From positions 496,001 through 560,000 of the forward strand of contig CAWJNZ010000007.1 of NCBI GenBank assembly GCA_963844405.1: 64,000 nt of DNA, given 5' to 3'. The stretch is from DASSUW01 sp963844405 (GTDB lineage: Bacteria; Actinomycetota; Thermoleophilia; Solirubrobacterales; Solirubrobacteraceae). Each line of letters begins with the position of its first letter. The first letter of the stretch is position 1. Positions 24,868 to 33,728 of this stretch are shown here, one piece after another. The notes beneath the pieces are model-generated. The model was not told where the DNA came from, ran no database searches, and saw only the letters and a program-made list of their open reading frames with translations. The translations under genes were made by a program, and so were the position numbers.

Positions 24868-26007
24868 CTAGTTCAGGCGCTCGACGATCATCGCCTGGCC
24901 CATGCCGCCGGCCACGCACATGGTCTCGAGCCCGTACGTGCCGTCGGTCGCCCGCAGGCCGTTGAGCAGCGTGGTCATGATGCGGGCGCCGGTCATCCCG
25001 AACGGGTGGCCGAGGGCGATGGCGCCGCCGAACGGGTTGAGCTTCTCGGGGACGATCCCGAGCTCGTCGCGGCACGGCACGACCTGGGCGGCGAACGCCT
25101 CGTTGAGCTCCACGATGTCGATGTCCTCGAGCTTCATCCCGGCCTGCTCGAGCACGGCCTTGACGGCGGGGATCGGGCCGAGCCCCATGATCTCCGGCCG
25201 GATCGCGGCCACCGACGACGCGAGGATGCGCGCCTTCGGCTCCAGCCCCAGCGCCGCGGCCTTCTCGGCCGACATCACCAGCACCGCCGCCGCGCCGTCG
25301 TTCAGCGGGCACGCGTTGCCGGCCGTGACCGTCCCGTTCTCGGGATCGAAGGCCGGCTTGAGCTCGGCGAGCTTCTCCAGCGTCGTGCCCGGCCGCGGGC
25401 CGTCGTCGCGCGCGACGTCGCCGACCGGGACGATCTCCGCGTCGAAGTGGCCGCCGTCGCGCGCCGCGACCGCGCGGTCCTGCGACGTCTTGGCCCACTC
25501 GTCCTGCGCCTCGCGGCTCACCTTGCACCGCTTGGCGACGTTCTCGGCCGTGAAGCCCATCGGGATGTAGACGTTCCACGGCGCACCGTCGGAGCCGTCG
25601 AGCTGGGGATGCGGGTCGAAGGGCGCGTGCGCGGGGAAGCGGGACACGGCCTCGACGCCGGCGGCGATGTACTGGTCGCCCTCGCCGGCCTTGATCGCGT
25701 GGAACGCCATCCGGATCGTCTGCAGCGACGAGGCGCAGAAGCGGTTGACCGTCGTCGCCGGGATGTGATGGTCGAGCCCGGCCAGCAGCGCGGCGTTGCG
25801 GCCGACGTTGTAGCCCGCCTCGCCCATCTGGAACCCGCAGCCCATCATGATGTCGACGGTCTCGGCGAAGTCGACGCCAGGGTTGCGCTCGACGAGGGCC
25901 TTCAGCGGCACGGCGGCGAGATCGTCGGCGCGGACGTCCTTGAGCGACCCCTTGGCGGCACGCCCGATCGGCGTGCGGATGGCGTCGACGATGACGGCTT
26001 CAGGCAT
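24868..26007 (-). CDS. fadA: Acetyl-CoA C-acyltransferase (thiolase)
   Basis: Cleaves 3-ketoacyl-CoA in beta-oxidation, or condenses acetyl-CoA. 379 residues. The nucleophile Cys is in VNRFCASSLQTIRMA near 90. The catalytic His is in GGAIALGHPFGMTGAR, and the second Cys is in METMCVAGGMGQAM (normally CxGGG/GxG). DIVELNEAFAAQVV is conserved. ATG 26007 follows GGGAG. A palindromic TTGACT/AGTCAA site upstream suggests control by a TetR-type fatty-acid regulator. Confidence 0.92.
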   Translation of the reverse strand: MPEAVIVDAIRTPIGRAAKGSLKDVRADDLAAVPLKALVERNPGVDFAETVDIMMGCGFQMGEAGYNVGRNAALLAGLDHHIPATTVNRFCASSLQTIRMAFHAIKAGEGDQYIAAGVEAVSRFPAHAPFDPHPQLDGSDGAPWNVYIPMGFTAENVAKRCKVSREAQDEWAKTSQDRAVAARDGGHFDAEIVPVGDVARDDGPRPGTTLEKLAELKPAFDPENGTVTAGNACPLNDGAAAVLVMSAEKAAALGLEPKARILASSVAAIRPEIMGLGPIPAVKAVLEQAGMKLEDIDIVELNEAFAAQVVPCRDELGIVPEKLNPFGGAIALGHPFGMTGARIMTTLLNGLRATDGTYGLETMCVAGGMGQAMIVERLN

Positions 26008-26070
26008 GCGCGCTCCCAAGATTCACGTGTGACCGCCCCGCGGGGCCTTCGAGAGGCCGGCGGGCGGGCG

Positions 26071-26086
26071 TTGACTGACGAGTCAA
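26071..26086. promoter_or_regulatory. Palindromic operator candidate upstream of thiolase gene
   Basis: TTGACT and AGTCAA flank a GACG centre, a perfect 6-bp inverted repeat 64 bp upstream of the thiolase ATG. Its size and A/T-rich arms suit a TetR-family dimer. It could also overlap a -35 box, since TTGACT is near consensus on either strand. It lies over the 3' end of the M19-like gene. Confidence 0.5.
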
Positions 26087-28434
26087 TCGTACCGAGCCGT
26101 CACGCCGATCCAGCGCACCTGGCCGCGGCGCACGCCGATGCGGATCGGCCCGCGCCCGCGCACACCGGGGGCGATCCGGCGCGTGCGCCGCCGCGCGGCC
26201 GTGGAGAGCGCCCGGCCCGGCCGGGCGCCCAGAGCGCGATGCCCGCGCGCGGTGCTCCGCACCGCCACCACACGGCCCCGAGCGCTGAGACGGGCGGTGA
26301 CGCGGCACCACGTCCACGTCCGGCCGGCCCGCCGGCGCGGCTGCCCCGCCCGCCGCAGCACCGCCGTCGTCCCCGCCCGCAGCCGAACACGCGCGAGCCC
26401 GCGCCGCGTGGCCCGAGCCCGTCGCGGCTCGCAGCGCGTCGCCGGCACCCCGACGGCGCGCTCCCACATCTGCAGGTAGGCCTCGGCGCCGCGCCCGAGG
26501 TCGCGCACCACCCGCGGGCCGGCGATCAGCCGCAGGTCCTCGACCCAGTCCGGGAACAGCCCGTAGTGCGCCATGCCGTCGACGTTGATGTCGTACTCGC
26601 GCTGCCCGCTGCGCTGGCGATCCACCGTCAGGCCGTCGAACGACTCGAACGGATAGCTCACGTTCCCGCCCGCGCGCGGCCCGCCCTGCGACGCGAAGCC
26701 GTTCATGTCGGCGCCCCAGCCGATCCCCCAGTAGAAGCGGCGGTCGCGCTGCGCGCGGGTCTCCCGCCAGGCGGCGGCGAACTCGGTCGTCGAGCCGGCC
26801 ATCGGCGTGACGACGCCGCCGAGGCGCAGGATCCGCGGGATCGCGTCGGGCGAGCTCCAGCTGTGGCTCGAGACGACGCCGGAGTAGCCGCGGCGCTCGA
26901 CGACGTCGAGCAGCTGCCGGCGCGCGAGCACGCTGAGGTGGTCGGGGTCGATGACCATCCCCCGCTCCATCATCCGGCTCACGAGGTGCTCGCCGAGCGG
27001 CGAGAGGCCGAGCGCGTTGCAGTGCGGCGGCTGGCCGTAGAGCGGCGCCGCTCCCGGCGGGAGCAGGGCGTGGAGGATGTTGCCGGCGAGCTGGTCGCGG
27101 TCCGGCGCGCCGGGCGCCGTCGGCTGCGGGCGGTCGTGGTTGTGCGGGTCCTCGCACGGGCCCATCTGCCAGAAGCGCCCGGTCTCGATCCGGTTGCCGG
27201 CGTTGACCACCACGCCCGTCGACCCGCTGTCGCCGGCCACGCCGCCGAGCGCGTTGTCGAACTTGTTGACGAGCTCCATGTCGCGGACGCCGAGGTCGTA
27301 GACGGCCTTCAGGCGCTCGTCGATCTGCGCCGCCGTGCACTCGGGCTGCCCGTCCTGCACGCCGCAGTCGAACAGCTTCGAGACCTCGATCCCCATCACG
27401 ACCGCGAGCTTCCCGGCGTTGATCGCGCGCCGCGCCTGGAACGGGTCGGTGACGATCCGGAACCAGCCCTTGCCGGGGCCGCCGTGCTGGGCGTCGACGT
27501 AGTCCTGCAGCTCGCGTAGCCGCCGCGCCTGCAGGCGGACGCCGTCCATCTCGTTGCACGAGTTGCGCTTGTACGGATAGACCGTGCACAGCACCTCGTT
27601 GTCGACGAGCAGGTTGACCGTCAGGCGCAGGCCGGCGCGGTACGAGCGCTCGAGCCAGCGGTAGTAGGTCTGCTCGTGCGTGAGCGAGGCGTGGTGCGGC
27701 CAGTCCTTCAGCGTCGGCCAGCCGCGCGTGTCGTGCGTGCCGACCGGGTTGCCGTACGAGAGCACGTTCTCGCCGATCGCCCCGGCGCCGTTGGGCTCGT
27801 GGTCGGGGCAGTCGACGAGCGCGCTCGCGACCCCGTACGGATGCCACGGCCGGCCGCAGTGGACACGGCCGCCGAGGAACTCGAAGGCCATCATGTGCAT
27901 GTGCGCGTCGAGCAGCCCGCGCACCTCGCCGAAGGCCGTGGCGCCGCGTGTCGGCTCGCCGCTCACGTTGGTCTCCGCCTCCGGGTAGTCGGCACAGCCG
28001 TCGGCGGGCTCGAAGGCGAAGCGCGCGCCCTGGCCGGTGAGCACGAGCGTGCCGTCGCCGGCCACCGCGAGCGCCCGGTCGCCCAGCGCGAGGACGTACG
28101 CGCCGTCGACGACGTCGACGCGCCAGTCGGCCGACGCGCTCGGCGCGGCGGCCGGCTGCACGCGCTCCGGCGAGACCGGCAGCGGTCCGCGGCCGGAGGC
28201 GAGGAAGTCGCTCCCGCTGCCGTAGAGCAGGTAGCGGCCGAGGGCGGTGGCCTGCAGCCGGAACCGCTCGGCCCGGCCGCCGAGCCGGTAGCCGCCGTCG
28301 ACCGTCTTGCCGACCTGCGAGCCGTTCGCCGCCAGCACGTAGCAGCCGCCGGCCAGCGCGTAGCGATCCTGCGCCCGCGCGGGCGCGGCGAGCAGGACGA
28401 CGAGCAGCAGCACCCCCAGCGCGACCCGGACCAC
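26083..28434 (-). CDS. Secreted M19/amidohydrolase-like dipeptidase with accessory domains
   Basis: Exported protein of about 783 residues. GTG 28434 is preferred: it lies 6 nt after TACCTT and opens a clean signal peptide (VALGVLLLVVLLAAPARAQ). Residues 20-160 form a beta-trefoil-like region. The catalytic part has LLDAHMHMMAFEFLGG (DxHxH metal motif), VVMGIEVSKLFDCG, MVIDPDHLSVLARRQLLDV, GVVSSHSWSS and WGIGWGADMNG, the order seen in membrane dipeptidases. The last 130 residues are very Arg-rich with beta repeats. The upstream alternative, ATG 28524, would overlap the kinase gene. Confidence 0.75.
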   Translation of the reverse strand: MVRVALGVLLLVVLLAAPARAQDRYALAGGCYVLAANGSQVGKTVDGGYRLGGRAERFRLQATALGRYLLYGSGSDFLASGRGPLPVSPERVQPAAAPSASADWRVDVVDGAYVLALGDRALAVAGDGTLVLTGQGARFAFEPADGCADYPEAETNVSGEPTRGATAFGEVRGLLDAHMHMMAFEFLGGRVHCGRPWHPYGVASALVDCPDHEPNGAGAIGENVLSYGNPVGTHDTRGWPTLKDWPHHASLTHEQTYYRWLERSYRAGLRLTVNLLVDNEVLCTVYPYKRNSCNEMDGVRLQARRLRELQDYVDAQHGGPGKGWFRIVTDPFQARRAINAGKLAVVMGIEVSKLFDCGVQDGQPECTAAQIDERLKAVYDLGVRDMELVNKFDNALGGVAGDSGSTGVVVNAGNRIETGRFWQMGPCEDPHNHDRPQPTAPGAPDRDQLAGNILHALLPPGAAPLYGQPPHCNALGLSPLGEHLVSRMMERGMVIDPDHLSVLARRQLLDVVERRGYSGVVSSHSWSSPDAIPRILRLGGVVTPMAGSTTEFAAAWRETRAQRDRRFYWGIGWGADMNGFASQGGPRAGGNVSYPFESFDGLTVDRQRSGQREYDINVDGMAHYGLFPDWVEDLRLIAGPRVVRDLGRGAEAYLQMWERAVGVPATRCEPRRARATRRGLARVRLRAGTTAVLRRAGQPRRRAGRTWTWCRVTARLSARGRVVAVRSTARGHRALGARPGRALSTAARRRTRRIAPGVRGRGPIRIGVRRGQVRWIGVTARYD

Positions 28435-28474
28435 GAGGCGAAGGTACCGCCGCGGCGGGACCGATGCGCCGGTT

Positions 28475-29242
28475 TCAGGACGGCCGCGCGCCGACCTGCG
28501 CCACCGCTCGCGCCGCCGTCGCACAGCCGGCCTCGAGCGCCTGGCGCCGGTCCGCGCCGTTCAGGCGGGCGGTCAGGAAGCCCGCGGCGAACGCGTCGCC
28601 CGCGCCGGTGCTGTCCGCGACCTCGACCGGCTCCGCGGGCACGTGGAGGTCGCCCCACCGCGCTCCGCCGGCGCCGAGCTTCACGACCATCTCGCCCTCG
28701 ACGCTCGCCGCTTCGCGCTCGTTCGGCAGCAGCAGGTCGACCGGCGGGAGCGCGCCCGGGCGGATCAGCGGCGACGGGTCGATCGACACCGTCATGTCGG
28801 CCTCCCGCGCGCGCTCGATGGCGGCCAGCGCTCCGGCCCGCGGCCCCTCGCGCACGAGCGCGTAGCCGACGACGTGCAGGTGGTCGCCGGGCGGGATCTC
28901 CGGGAGCGGGGCGTCGTTGGCGCCGGGGTCGGACAGCATCGTCCGCTCGCCGCCGGGCTCGACGAGGACGATGCACGTCCCGGTCGGGCGCTCCGGGTCG
29001 ACGCGCGCGTGCACCTCCACGCCCGCGGCGCGCAGCTCGGCCACGGCGGCCCGGCCGCGCTCGTCGTCGCCGACGTTGCAGACGAGCGCCACGGGCGTGC
29101 CGAGCGCCGCCGCCCACGCCGCCACGTTGGCCGCCGACCCGCCGCCGGAGACGCCGATCTCCGCCGGCGCGTCACTGCCGTGGGCGATCCCGTCGACGCG
29201 CGCCACGACGTCGACCATGAGGTCGCCGAGGACGACGAGCAT
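28475..29242 (-). CDS. psuK: PfkB-family carbohydrate kinase, probable pseudouridine kinase
   Basis: Ribokinase-fold enzyme of 255 residues that would phosphorylate pseudouridine before PsuG cleaves it. The substrate motif is GVSGGGSAANVAAWAAALG, and the catalytic PfkB motif DSTGAGDAFAAGFLTARL lies near 215. RPTGTCIVLVEPGGERTM is a family signature. The ATG overlaps the psuG stop (ATGA), and this coupling is the main reason for choosing pseudouridine over ribose or another sugar. Confidence 0.85.
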   Translation of the reverse strand: MLVVLGDLMVDVVARVDGIAHGSDAPAEIGVSGGGSAANVAAWAAALGTPVALVCNVGDDERGRAAVAELRAAGVEVHARVDPERPTGTCIVLVEPGGERTMLSDPGANDAPLPEIPPGDHLHVVGYALVREGPRAGALAAIERAREADMTVSIDPSPLIRPGALPPVDLLLPNEREAASVEGEMVVKLGAGGARWGDLHVPAEPVEVADSTGAGDAFAAGFLTARLNGADRRQALEAGCATAARAVAQVGARPS

Positions 29243-30126
29243 CAGGCCGTGGCGCGGGCGATCTGCGCAGCCAGGGCGGCGTTGCGCAGCATCAGCCGCA
29301 CGTTCGCCTCCAGGCTGGCGCCGGCGGTCTCCCGGTGGAAGCGATCGAGCAGGAACGGCGTGATGTCCTTGCCGCTGACGCCCTCGCGCGCGGCCGCCTC
29401 GAGGCTCTCGGTGAGCACCCGGTCGTGCAGCTCGGGGTCGAGCTCGTCCTCGATCGGGTTGGCGACGACGATCGCGCCCAGCCCGAGCTCGGCGCGCGCG
29501 TGCGCGATGTCGGCGACCTGCGCCGGCGAGTCGACGCGCCACGGCACCGGGAAGCCCGAGTCGGCGAGGTAGAAGCCGGGGAAGCGGTCGGTGCGGTAGC
29601 CGAGCACCGTGATGTTGAGCGTCTCGAACCGCTCCAGGGTGGCCTCGACGTCGAGGATCGACTTCACGCCCGCGCAGACGACGGTGATCGGGGTCTGGCC
29701 GAGCGTGGTGAGGTCGGCAGACTCGTCCCAGCTGTCGCGCGCCTCGCGGTGGACGCCGCCGATGCCGCCGGTGGCGAAGATGTCGATCCCCGCGCGGACG
29801 GCGAGCGTCGCCGTGCCGGCGACCGTGGTCGCGCCGGTGGCGCGGCGGGCCATGACGACCGCCAGGTCGCGGGCGCTGCACTTGACCACGTCGTCGCCGG
29901 TGGCGATCGCCTCGAGGCCCTCGCGGTCGAGCCCGATCCGCACCATGCCCTCGACGATCCCGATGGTCGCGGGCGTGGCGCCCTCCTCGCGGACGACCTC
30001 CTCGACGCCGCGCGCGATCTCGAGGTTCTGCGGGTGCGGCAGGCCGTGGGAGATGATCGTGGTCTCGAGCGCGACCACGGGCCGCCCCTCGTCGAGCGCT
30101 TCGGAGACCTCGCGGGTGTAACGCAT
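29242..30126 (-). CDS. psuG: Pseudouridine-5'-phosphate glycosidase
   Basis: Splits pseudouridine 5'-phosphate into uracil and ribose 5-phosphate, reversing RNA-derived C-C glycosides. The 294-residue length is typical. Diagnostic blocks are ETTIISHGLPHPQNLEIARG, GDDVVKCSARDLAVVMAR with the catalytic Lys, GIDIFATGGIGGVHR, VCAGVKSILDVEATLE and VVANPIEDELDPE. It is the first gene of the psuGK pair. A TACGGT box lies 9 nt upstream and overlaps the divergent msrA promoter. Confidence 0.95.
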   Translation of the reverse strand: MRYTREVSEALDEGRPVVALETTIISHGLPHPQNLEIARGVEEVVREEGATPATIGIVEGMVRIGLDREGLEAIATGDDVVKCSARDLAVVMARRATGATTVAGTATLAVRAGIDIFATGGIGGVHREARDSWDESADLTTLGQTPITVVCAGVKSILDVEATLERFETLNITVLGYRTDRFPGFYLADSGFPVPWRVDSPAQVADIAHARAELGLGAIVVANPIEDELDPELHDRVLTESLEAAAREGVSGKDITPFLLDRFHRETAGASLEANVRLMLRNAALAAQIARATA

Positions 30127-30135
30127 GAGGCCCGC

Positions 30136-30145
30136 ACCGTACAGT
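30136..30145. promoter_or_regulatory. Overlapping divergent -10 boxes of psuG and msrA
   Basis: ACCGTACAGT gives TACAGT on the plus strand (10 nt before msrA ATG 30156) and TACGGT on the minus strand (9 nt before psuG ATG 30126). The boxes share two bases, so the promoters are mutually exclusive at the melting step. Confidence 0.45.
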
Positions 30146-30155
30146 GGAAGGCACC

Positions 30156-30803
30156 ATGCTCTTCTCCTCGCGCAAGTCCCAGATGATCCAGCCCGATCGC
30201 GCGCTGCCTGGGCGCGACGCGCCGATGCCGGTCCCCGCCCGCCACGAGGTGCTCGGGACGCCCCTGATGCCGCCGTTCCCGGAAGGGCTCGAGCGCATCG
30301 TCGTCGGCATGGGCTGCTTCTGGGGCGCCGAGCGCGTCTTCTGGCAGGCCGACGGGGTGTACACGACCGCCGCCGGCTACGCGGGCGGCTACACGCCCAA
30401 CCCGACGTACGAGGAGGTCTGCTCGGCCGGCACGGGCCACGCCGAGGCCGTCCTCGCCGTCTTCGACCCGTCCGTGACCTCGTACGAGGCGATGCTCAAG
30501 CTCTTCTGGGAGAACCACGACCCCACGCAGGGGATGCGGCAGGGCAACGACGTCGGCACGCAGTACCGCTCCGCGATCTACGTCCACGGGGACGCGCAGC
30601 GCGCGGCGGCCGAGGCGTCGAAGGCCGCCTACCAGGAGCGGCTGAGCGCCGCCGGCTACGGCGAGGTCACGACCGAGATCGTCGACGCGGGCCCGTTCTA
30701 CTACGCCGAGGACTACCACCAGCAGTACCTCGCGAAGAACCCGGGCGGCTACTGCGGCCTGGGCGGCACGGGCGTCAGCTGCCCGGTCGGCCTGGCCGCG
30801 TAG
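30156..30803 (+). CDS. msrA: Peptide methionine sulfoxide reductase A
   Basis: Reduces methionine-S-sulfoxide in oxidised proteins with thioredoxin; cytosolic, 215 residues. The catalytic motif GCFWGAERVFW is near 53, GGYTPNPTYEEVCSAGTGHAE holds the substrate loop, and YYAEDYHQQYLAKNPGGYCG with a later GVSCP provides the resolving Cys residues. The longer N-terminus (PDRALPGRDAPMPV) matches the E. coli-type MsrA. ATG 30156 with GGAAGG upstream is preferred to GTG 30144. Confidence 0.96.
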   Translation: MLFSSRKSQMIQPDRALPGRDAPMPVPARHEVLGTPLMPPFPEGLERIVVGMGCFWGAERVFWQADGVYTTAAGYAGGYTPNPTYEEVCSAGTGHAEAVLAVFDPSVTSYEAMLKLFWENHDPTQGMRQGNDVGTQYRSAIYVHGDAQRAAAEASKAAYQERLSAAGYGEVTTEIVDAGPFYYAEDYHQQYLAKNPGGYCGLGGTGVSCPVGLAA

Positions 30804-30809
30804 CGCTCC

Positions 30810-30828
30810 AGCCTGGATCCACCAGGCT
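30810..30828. terminator. Bidirectional hairpin between msrA and a small gene
   Basis: AGCCTGG (30810-30816) and CCAGGCT (30822-30828) form a perfect 7-bp stem with a 5-nt loop, between the two convergent stop codons. No T-run, so it would rely on the stem alone. Confidence 0.45.
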
Positions 30829-31040
30829 CAGCTCAGCTTGTCGCGCCGCGGCCGCCGGCGGCCGCGCAGCCAGCGCGGCAGCGGGACCGGCTCGAGTATC
30901 GAGTCCGTGAAGACGTTGTGCTGCGCGCCGAGGTCCTCGCGGTTCGGACGCTCCTGCGGATCGAGGAACTCGTGCCAGGGCGGCTTGCCGGACTTGACCG
31001 GCTCCGGCGGCGGAGCGGGCGGCTCCTTCTTGCGTCGCAT
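30828..31040 (-). CDS. Small basic proline-rich hypothetical protein
   Basis: A 70-residue product starting RRKKEPPAPPPEPVKSG, followed by KPPWHEFLDPQERPNREDLG and a basic tail RRRPRRDKLS. No domain is recognised. The composition is hydrophilic with no membrane segment. It is convergent with msrA. The start at ATG 31040 is a choice; an upstream start at 31076 would add 12 residues. Confidence 0.5.
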   Translation of the reverse strand: MRRKKEPPAPPPEPVKSGKPPWHEFLDPQERPNREDLGAQHNVFTDSILEPVPLPRWLRGRRRPRRDKLS

Positions 31041-31266
31041 GCGCCCGATTCTTCTCTTTGGGCGCCGGCATGGCAAGCGTGATGACCGGAGCGTGGATGC
31101 GGGAACCCGTTGTCAGTCCCGGAGGGGGAGCTTCTTACTCACTCTCCACGCGGTCCCGGTCGAACGTGCGCTGCGTCATGTACCCAGTTCTTGAGGCGGC
31201 GAACATGGAGGGCCGTTAGGCATTTCCCCGATGCAGGGGCGCCGGAGCGGCACGATCATTCGGAGC

Positions 31267-31764
31267 ATGAGAGCCGCCCTCCTCGCCTTCGCCCTGCTCC
31301 TGCTCCTCCCCGCCGCCGCGCCGGCCAAGACCGTGGACCTGCCGACGCTGTTCGAGGACGTCCTGCCGAAGGTCAAGGACCGGACCGAGGTGCCCGTGCT
31401 GCTGCCGCAGCGATACCGCTCGGAGTCCGAGGTGAACGTGCCGAGCGGCAGCGGCCGCAAGCGCGGCTACACGCTCAGCATCGCCGCCATCCGCGGGTGC
31501 GGCGGCGCGGGGGCGTGCTTCCTCGCCGACTTCGGCGCCCAGCGCGGCGAGCAGCCGCACTACACCCGCAAGGTCGCGCTGACCGGCGGGCGGACCGGCT
31601 ACTTCAAGCCGCTGAGCTGCGGCGCCTCGTGCTCGCCGCCGGCCATCGAGTGGGTCGAGGACGGCGTCCTGTACTGGATCCAGGCCGATGCCGGTACGAA
31701 GCGGCAGGAGAAGAAGCGGCTGCGGCGGATGGCCAACTCGGCGATCCGGCACGGCGCGCGCTGA
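31267..31764 (+). CDS. Small secreted protein, four or more Cys
   Basis: Exported 165-residue protein with signal peptide RAALLAFALLLLLPAAAPA. The mature part has PVLLPQRYRSESEVNVPSG, a beta strand pair, and Cys residues in GCGGAGACFLAD and LSCGASCSPPAIEW that could form disulfides. It ends in a basic helix. Function unknown. The 226-bp region before it holds no convincing gene, only a hairpin-forming GCGCCC/GGGCGC pair at 31041-31065. Confidence 0.65.
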   Translation: MRAALLAFALLLLLPAAAPAKTVDLPTLFEDVLPKVKDRTEVPVLLPQRYRSESEVNVPSGSGRKRGYTLSIAAIRGCGGAGACFLADFGAQRGEQPHYTRKVALTGGRTGYFKPLSCGASCSPPAIEWVEDGVLYWIQADAGTKRQEKKRLRRMANSAIRHGAR

Positions 31765-31803
31765 CCGCTCAACGTCTCCGGGCGCCCGCCGATCAACCGG
31801 TCG

Positions 31804-32736
31804 GTGCGCCTCCTCATCGCGGTCGTGATCAGCTTCGCCGCCCTCGCCGCGCCCGCGGCGGCGGCCGTCGGACCCTGCGTGCCCGGTGGTGACCCCGACG
31901 ACGGGCCGCTGTGCCAGTTCTGGACCGGCAAGGCCAAGGCCGCTGCCGACGGCGACACGATCGAGGTCGACATCAACGGTGACGGCACGCGCGCCGGGCG
32001 CCGCGTCCGCCTGACCGGCGTCAACGCGATGGAGCTCACCCGCTACAGCCACAAGGCGGCGCTGCCGGAGGGGCGACTGCCACGGCGTCGAGGCGACGGC
32101 GCGGCTCGAGCAGCTGCTGCGCCGCGGCAGGATGCGCGTGCGGCTCGCGGCGCAGGACCCCTCCAGCCACGCCCGCACGCGGCTGCGCCGGCAGGTGTCG
32201 GTCCGCATCGCCGGCCGCTGGGTCGACCCGGGGCCAAGCTCCTGGCCGAAGGGCACGCGCTGTGGCTCGCCAACGGCTACGAGTGGGCGTGGAACGCCCG
32301 CTACGCCGAGCTCAGCCGGCGCGCCGCCCACGCCGGCCTGCGCCTGTGGGACCCGGAGGGCTGCGGCTGGGGCCCCAGCCCCGAGTCGCGCCTCGCGCTC
32401 GACGTGAACTACGACGCTCCCCGCAACGACCGCTTCAACGTCGACGGCGAGTAGGTCCGCATCTTCAACCAGTCCGGGCACCTGCTCCCGCTCGACCGCT
32501 GGTACTTCCGCGACTCCGGCCTGCGCCGCTACACGTTCCGGGCGGGCGCCGTCGTCCCGCCGGGCGAGAGCCTGACGCTGCGGATGGGCTACGGGACCGA
32601 CAGCGCCGACGAGCTGCACTGGGGCCTCGCCACCCCGCCGTTCGACAACCCGACCGGGGACGCGCGCGCGATGGGCGACGGCGGCTACCTGTTCGACCCG
32701 CGCGGCAACCTGCGGGCCTGGATGATCTACAACTAG
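31804..32736 (+). pseudogene. Secreted SNase-like nuclease with lamin-tail domain, frame-disrupted
   Basis: Starts at GTG 31804 with a signal peptide (LLIAVVISFAALAAPAAA). The SNase core begins AADGDTIEVDINGDG and RRVRLTGVNAMELTRY. Near 32070 (in a G4 run) it moves to another frame (CHGVEATARLEQLLRRG, RMRVRLAAQDPSS). Near 32230 (G4 run) it moves back (AKLLAEGHALWLANGYEW). A TAG at 32452 interrupts what should be a Trp codon (DGE-W-VRIFN). The lamin-tail-like beta domain then continues (HLLPLDRWYFRDSGLRRYTF) to TAG 32736. All domains survive, so sequence errors are as likely as decay. Expected product about 310 residues, extracellular nuclease. Confidence 0.75.
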
Positions 32737-32748
32737 TCTGCAGCGCCG

Positions 32749-33678
32749 GTGACGACGCCGGTCCTGATCGACTGCGACCCCGGGCACGACGACGCGATGG
32801 CGCTGCTGCTCGCGCTCGCGAGCCCTGAGCTCGAGCTGCTCGGCGTCACCACCGTCCACGGCAACCAGACGCTGGACAAGACGACCGCCAACGCGCTGCG
32901 GGTGCTGGAGTTCGCGGGCCGCGGCGACGTGCCGGTCGCCGCAGGGGCCGACCGGCCGCTCGTGCGCAGCCCCGCGTCGCCGACCACGTGCACGGCGAGA
33001 CCGGCCTCGACGGCCCCGACCTTCCCCCGCCCGCCGGCAAGCCCGCGCCCGCGCACGCGGTCGACTTCCTCGCCGACCGCCTGCACGACGCGGCGCACCC
33101 CGTCACCCTCATCCCCACGGGGCCGCTGACCAACATCGCGATGCTGCTCCAGCGCCACCCCGACGTGGTCGACGAACATCGAGCGGATCGTGCTGATGGG
33201 CGGCGCGATCGCCGAGGGCAACGTCACGCCGGCCGCCGAGTTCAACATCTGGGTCGACCCGGAGGCGGCGCACCGGGTCTTCCACAGCGGCCTCGACGTC
33301 ACGATGGTCGGGCTCGACGTCACGCACCGCGCGCTGATGACGCAGGAGCACGCCGAGCGGCTGCGGGCGGCGGGCCGCGTCGGCACGCTGGTCGCCGAGC
33401 TGTGGGCCTTCTACCACCGCTTCCACTCGCGGGTGTACGAGTTCCCGGGCACGCCGGTGCACGACGCGCTGGCCGTCGCCCACGTGATCGACGGCGGCCT
33501 GCTGACCACGCAGCACCGCAACGTGGAGATCGACTGCGCGTCGGAGCTGTGCAGCGGCCGCACGGTCGTCGACCTGTGGCGGATCAGCGGCCGCGAGCCG
33601 AACGCGCACGTCGCCGTCGAGGTCGACGCCGGCGGCTTCCTCGACCTCCTGGTCGAGCGGATCGGCTCGCTGGGCTGA
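32749..33678 (+). pseudogene. Inosine/uridine-preferring nucleoside hydrolase, frame-disrupted
   Basis: Hydrolyses ribonucleosides to base and ribose for salvage. The calcium-site motif IDCDPGHDDAMALLLAL opens the gene at GTG 32749. Near 32970, at a C4 run, the signal shifts frame into VADHVHGETGLDGPDLPPP and LIPTGPLTNIAMLLQRHPDVVD. Near 33176 one extra base returns it to the first frame (ERIVLMGGAIAEGNVTPAAEFN, NIWVDPEAAH). A conserved His lies in GTPVHDALAVAHVID. One deletion and one insertion would restore a normal enzyme of about 309 residues. Sequencing error is the favoured explanation. Confidence 0.8.
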
Positions 33679-33728
33679 TCGCGAATCAGCCCTAGGGCTG
33701 ATGTCGGCCCGGCGCTGCGCGCCTCAGC

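Noticed and set aside
31041..31266. A small gene between the two secreted/basic protein genes
   Set aside because: No frame has a plausible start, codon bias and length; only a weak hairpin.
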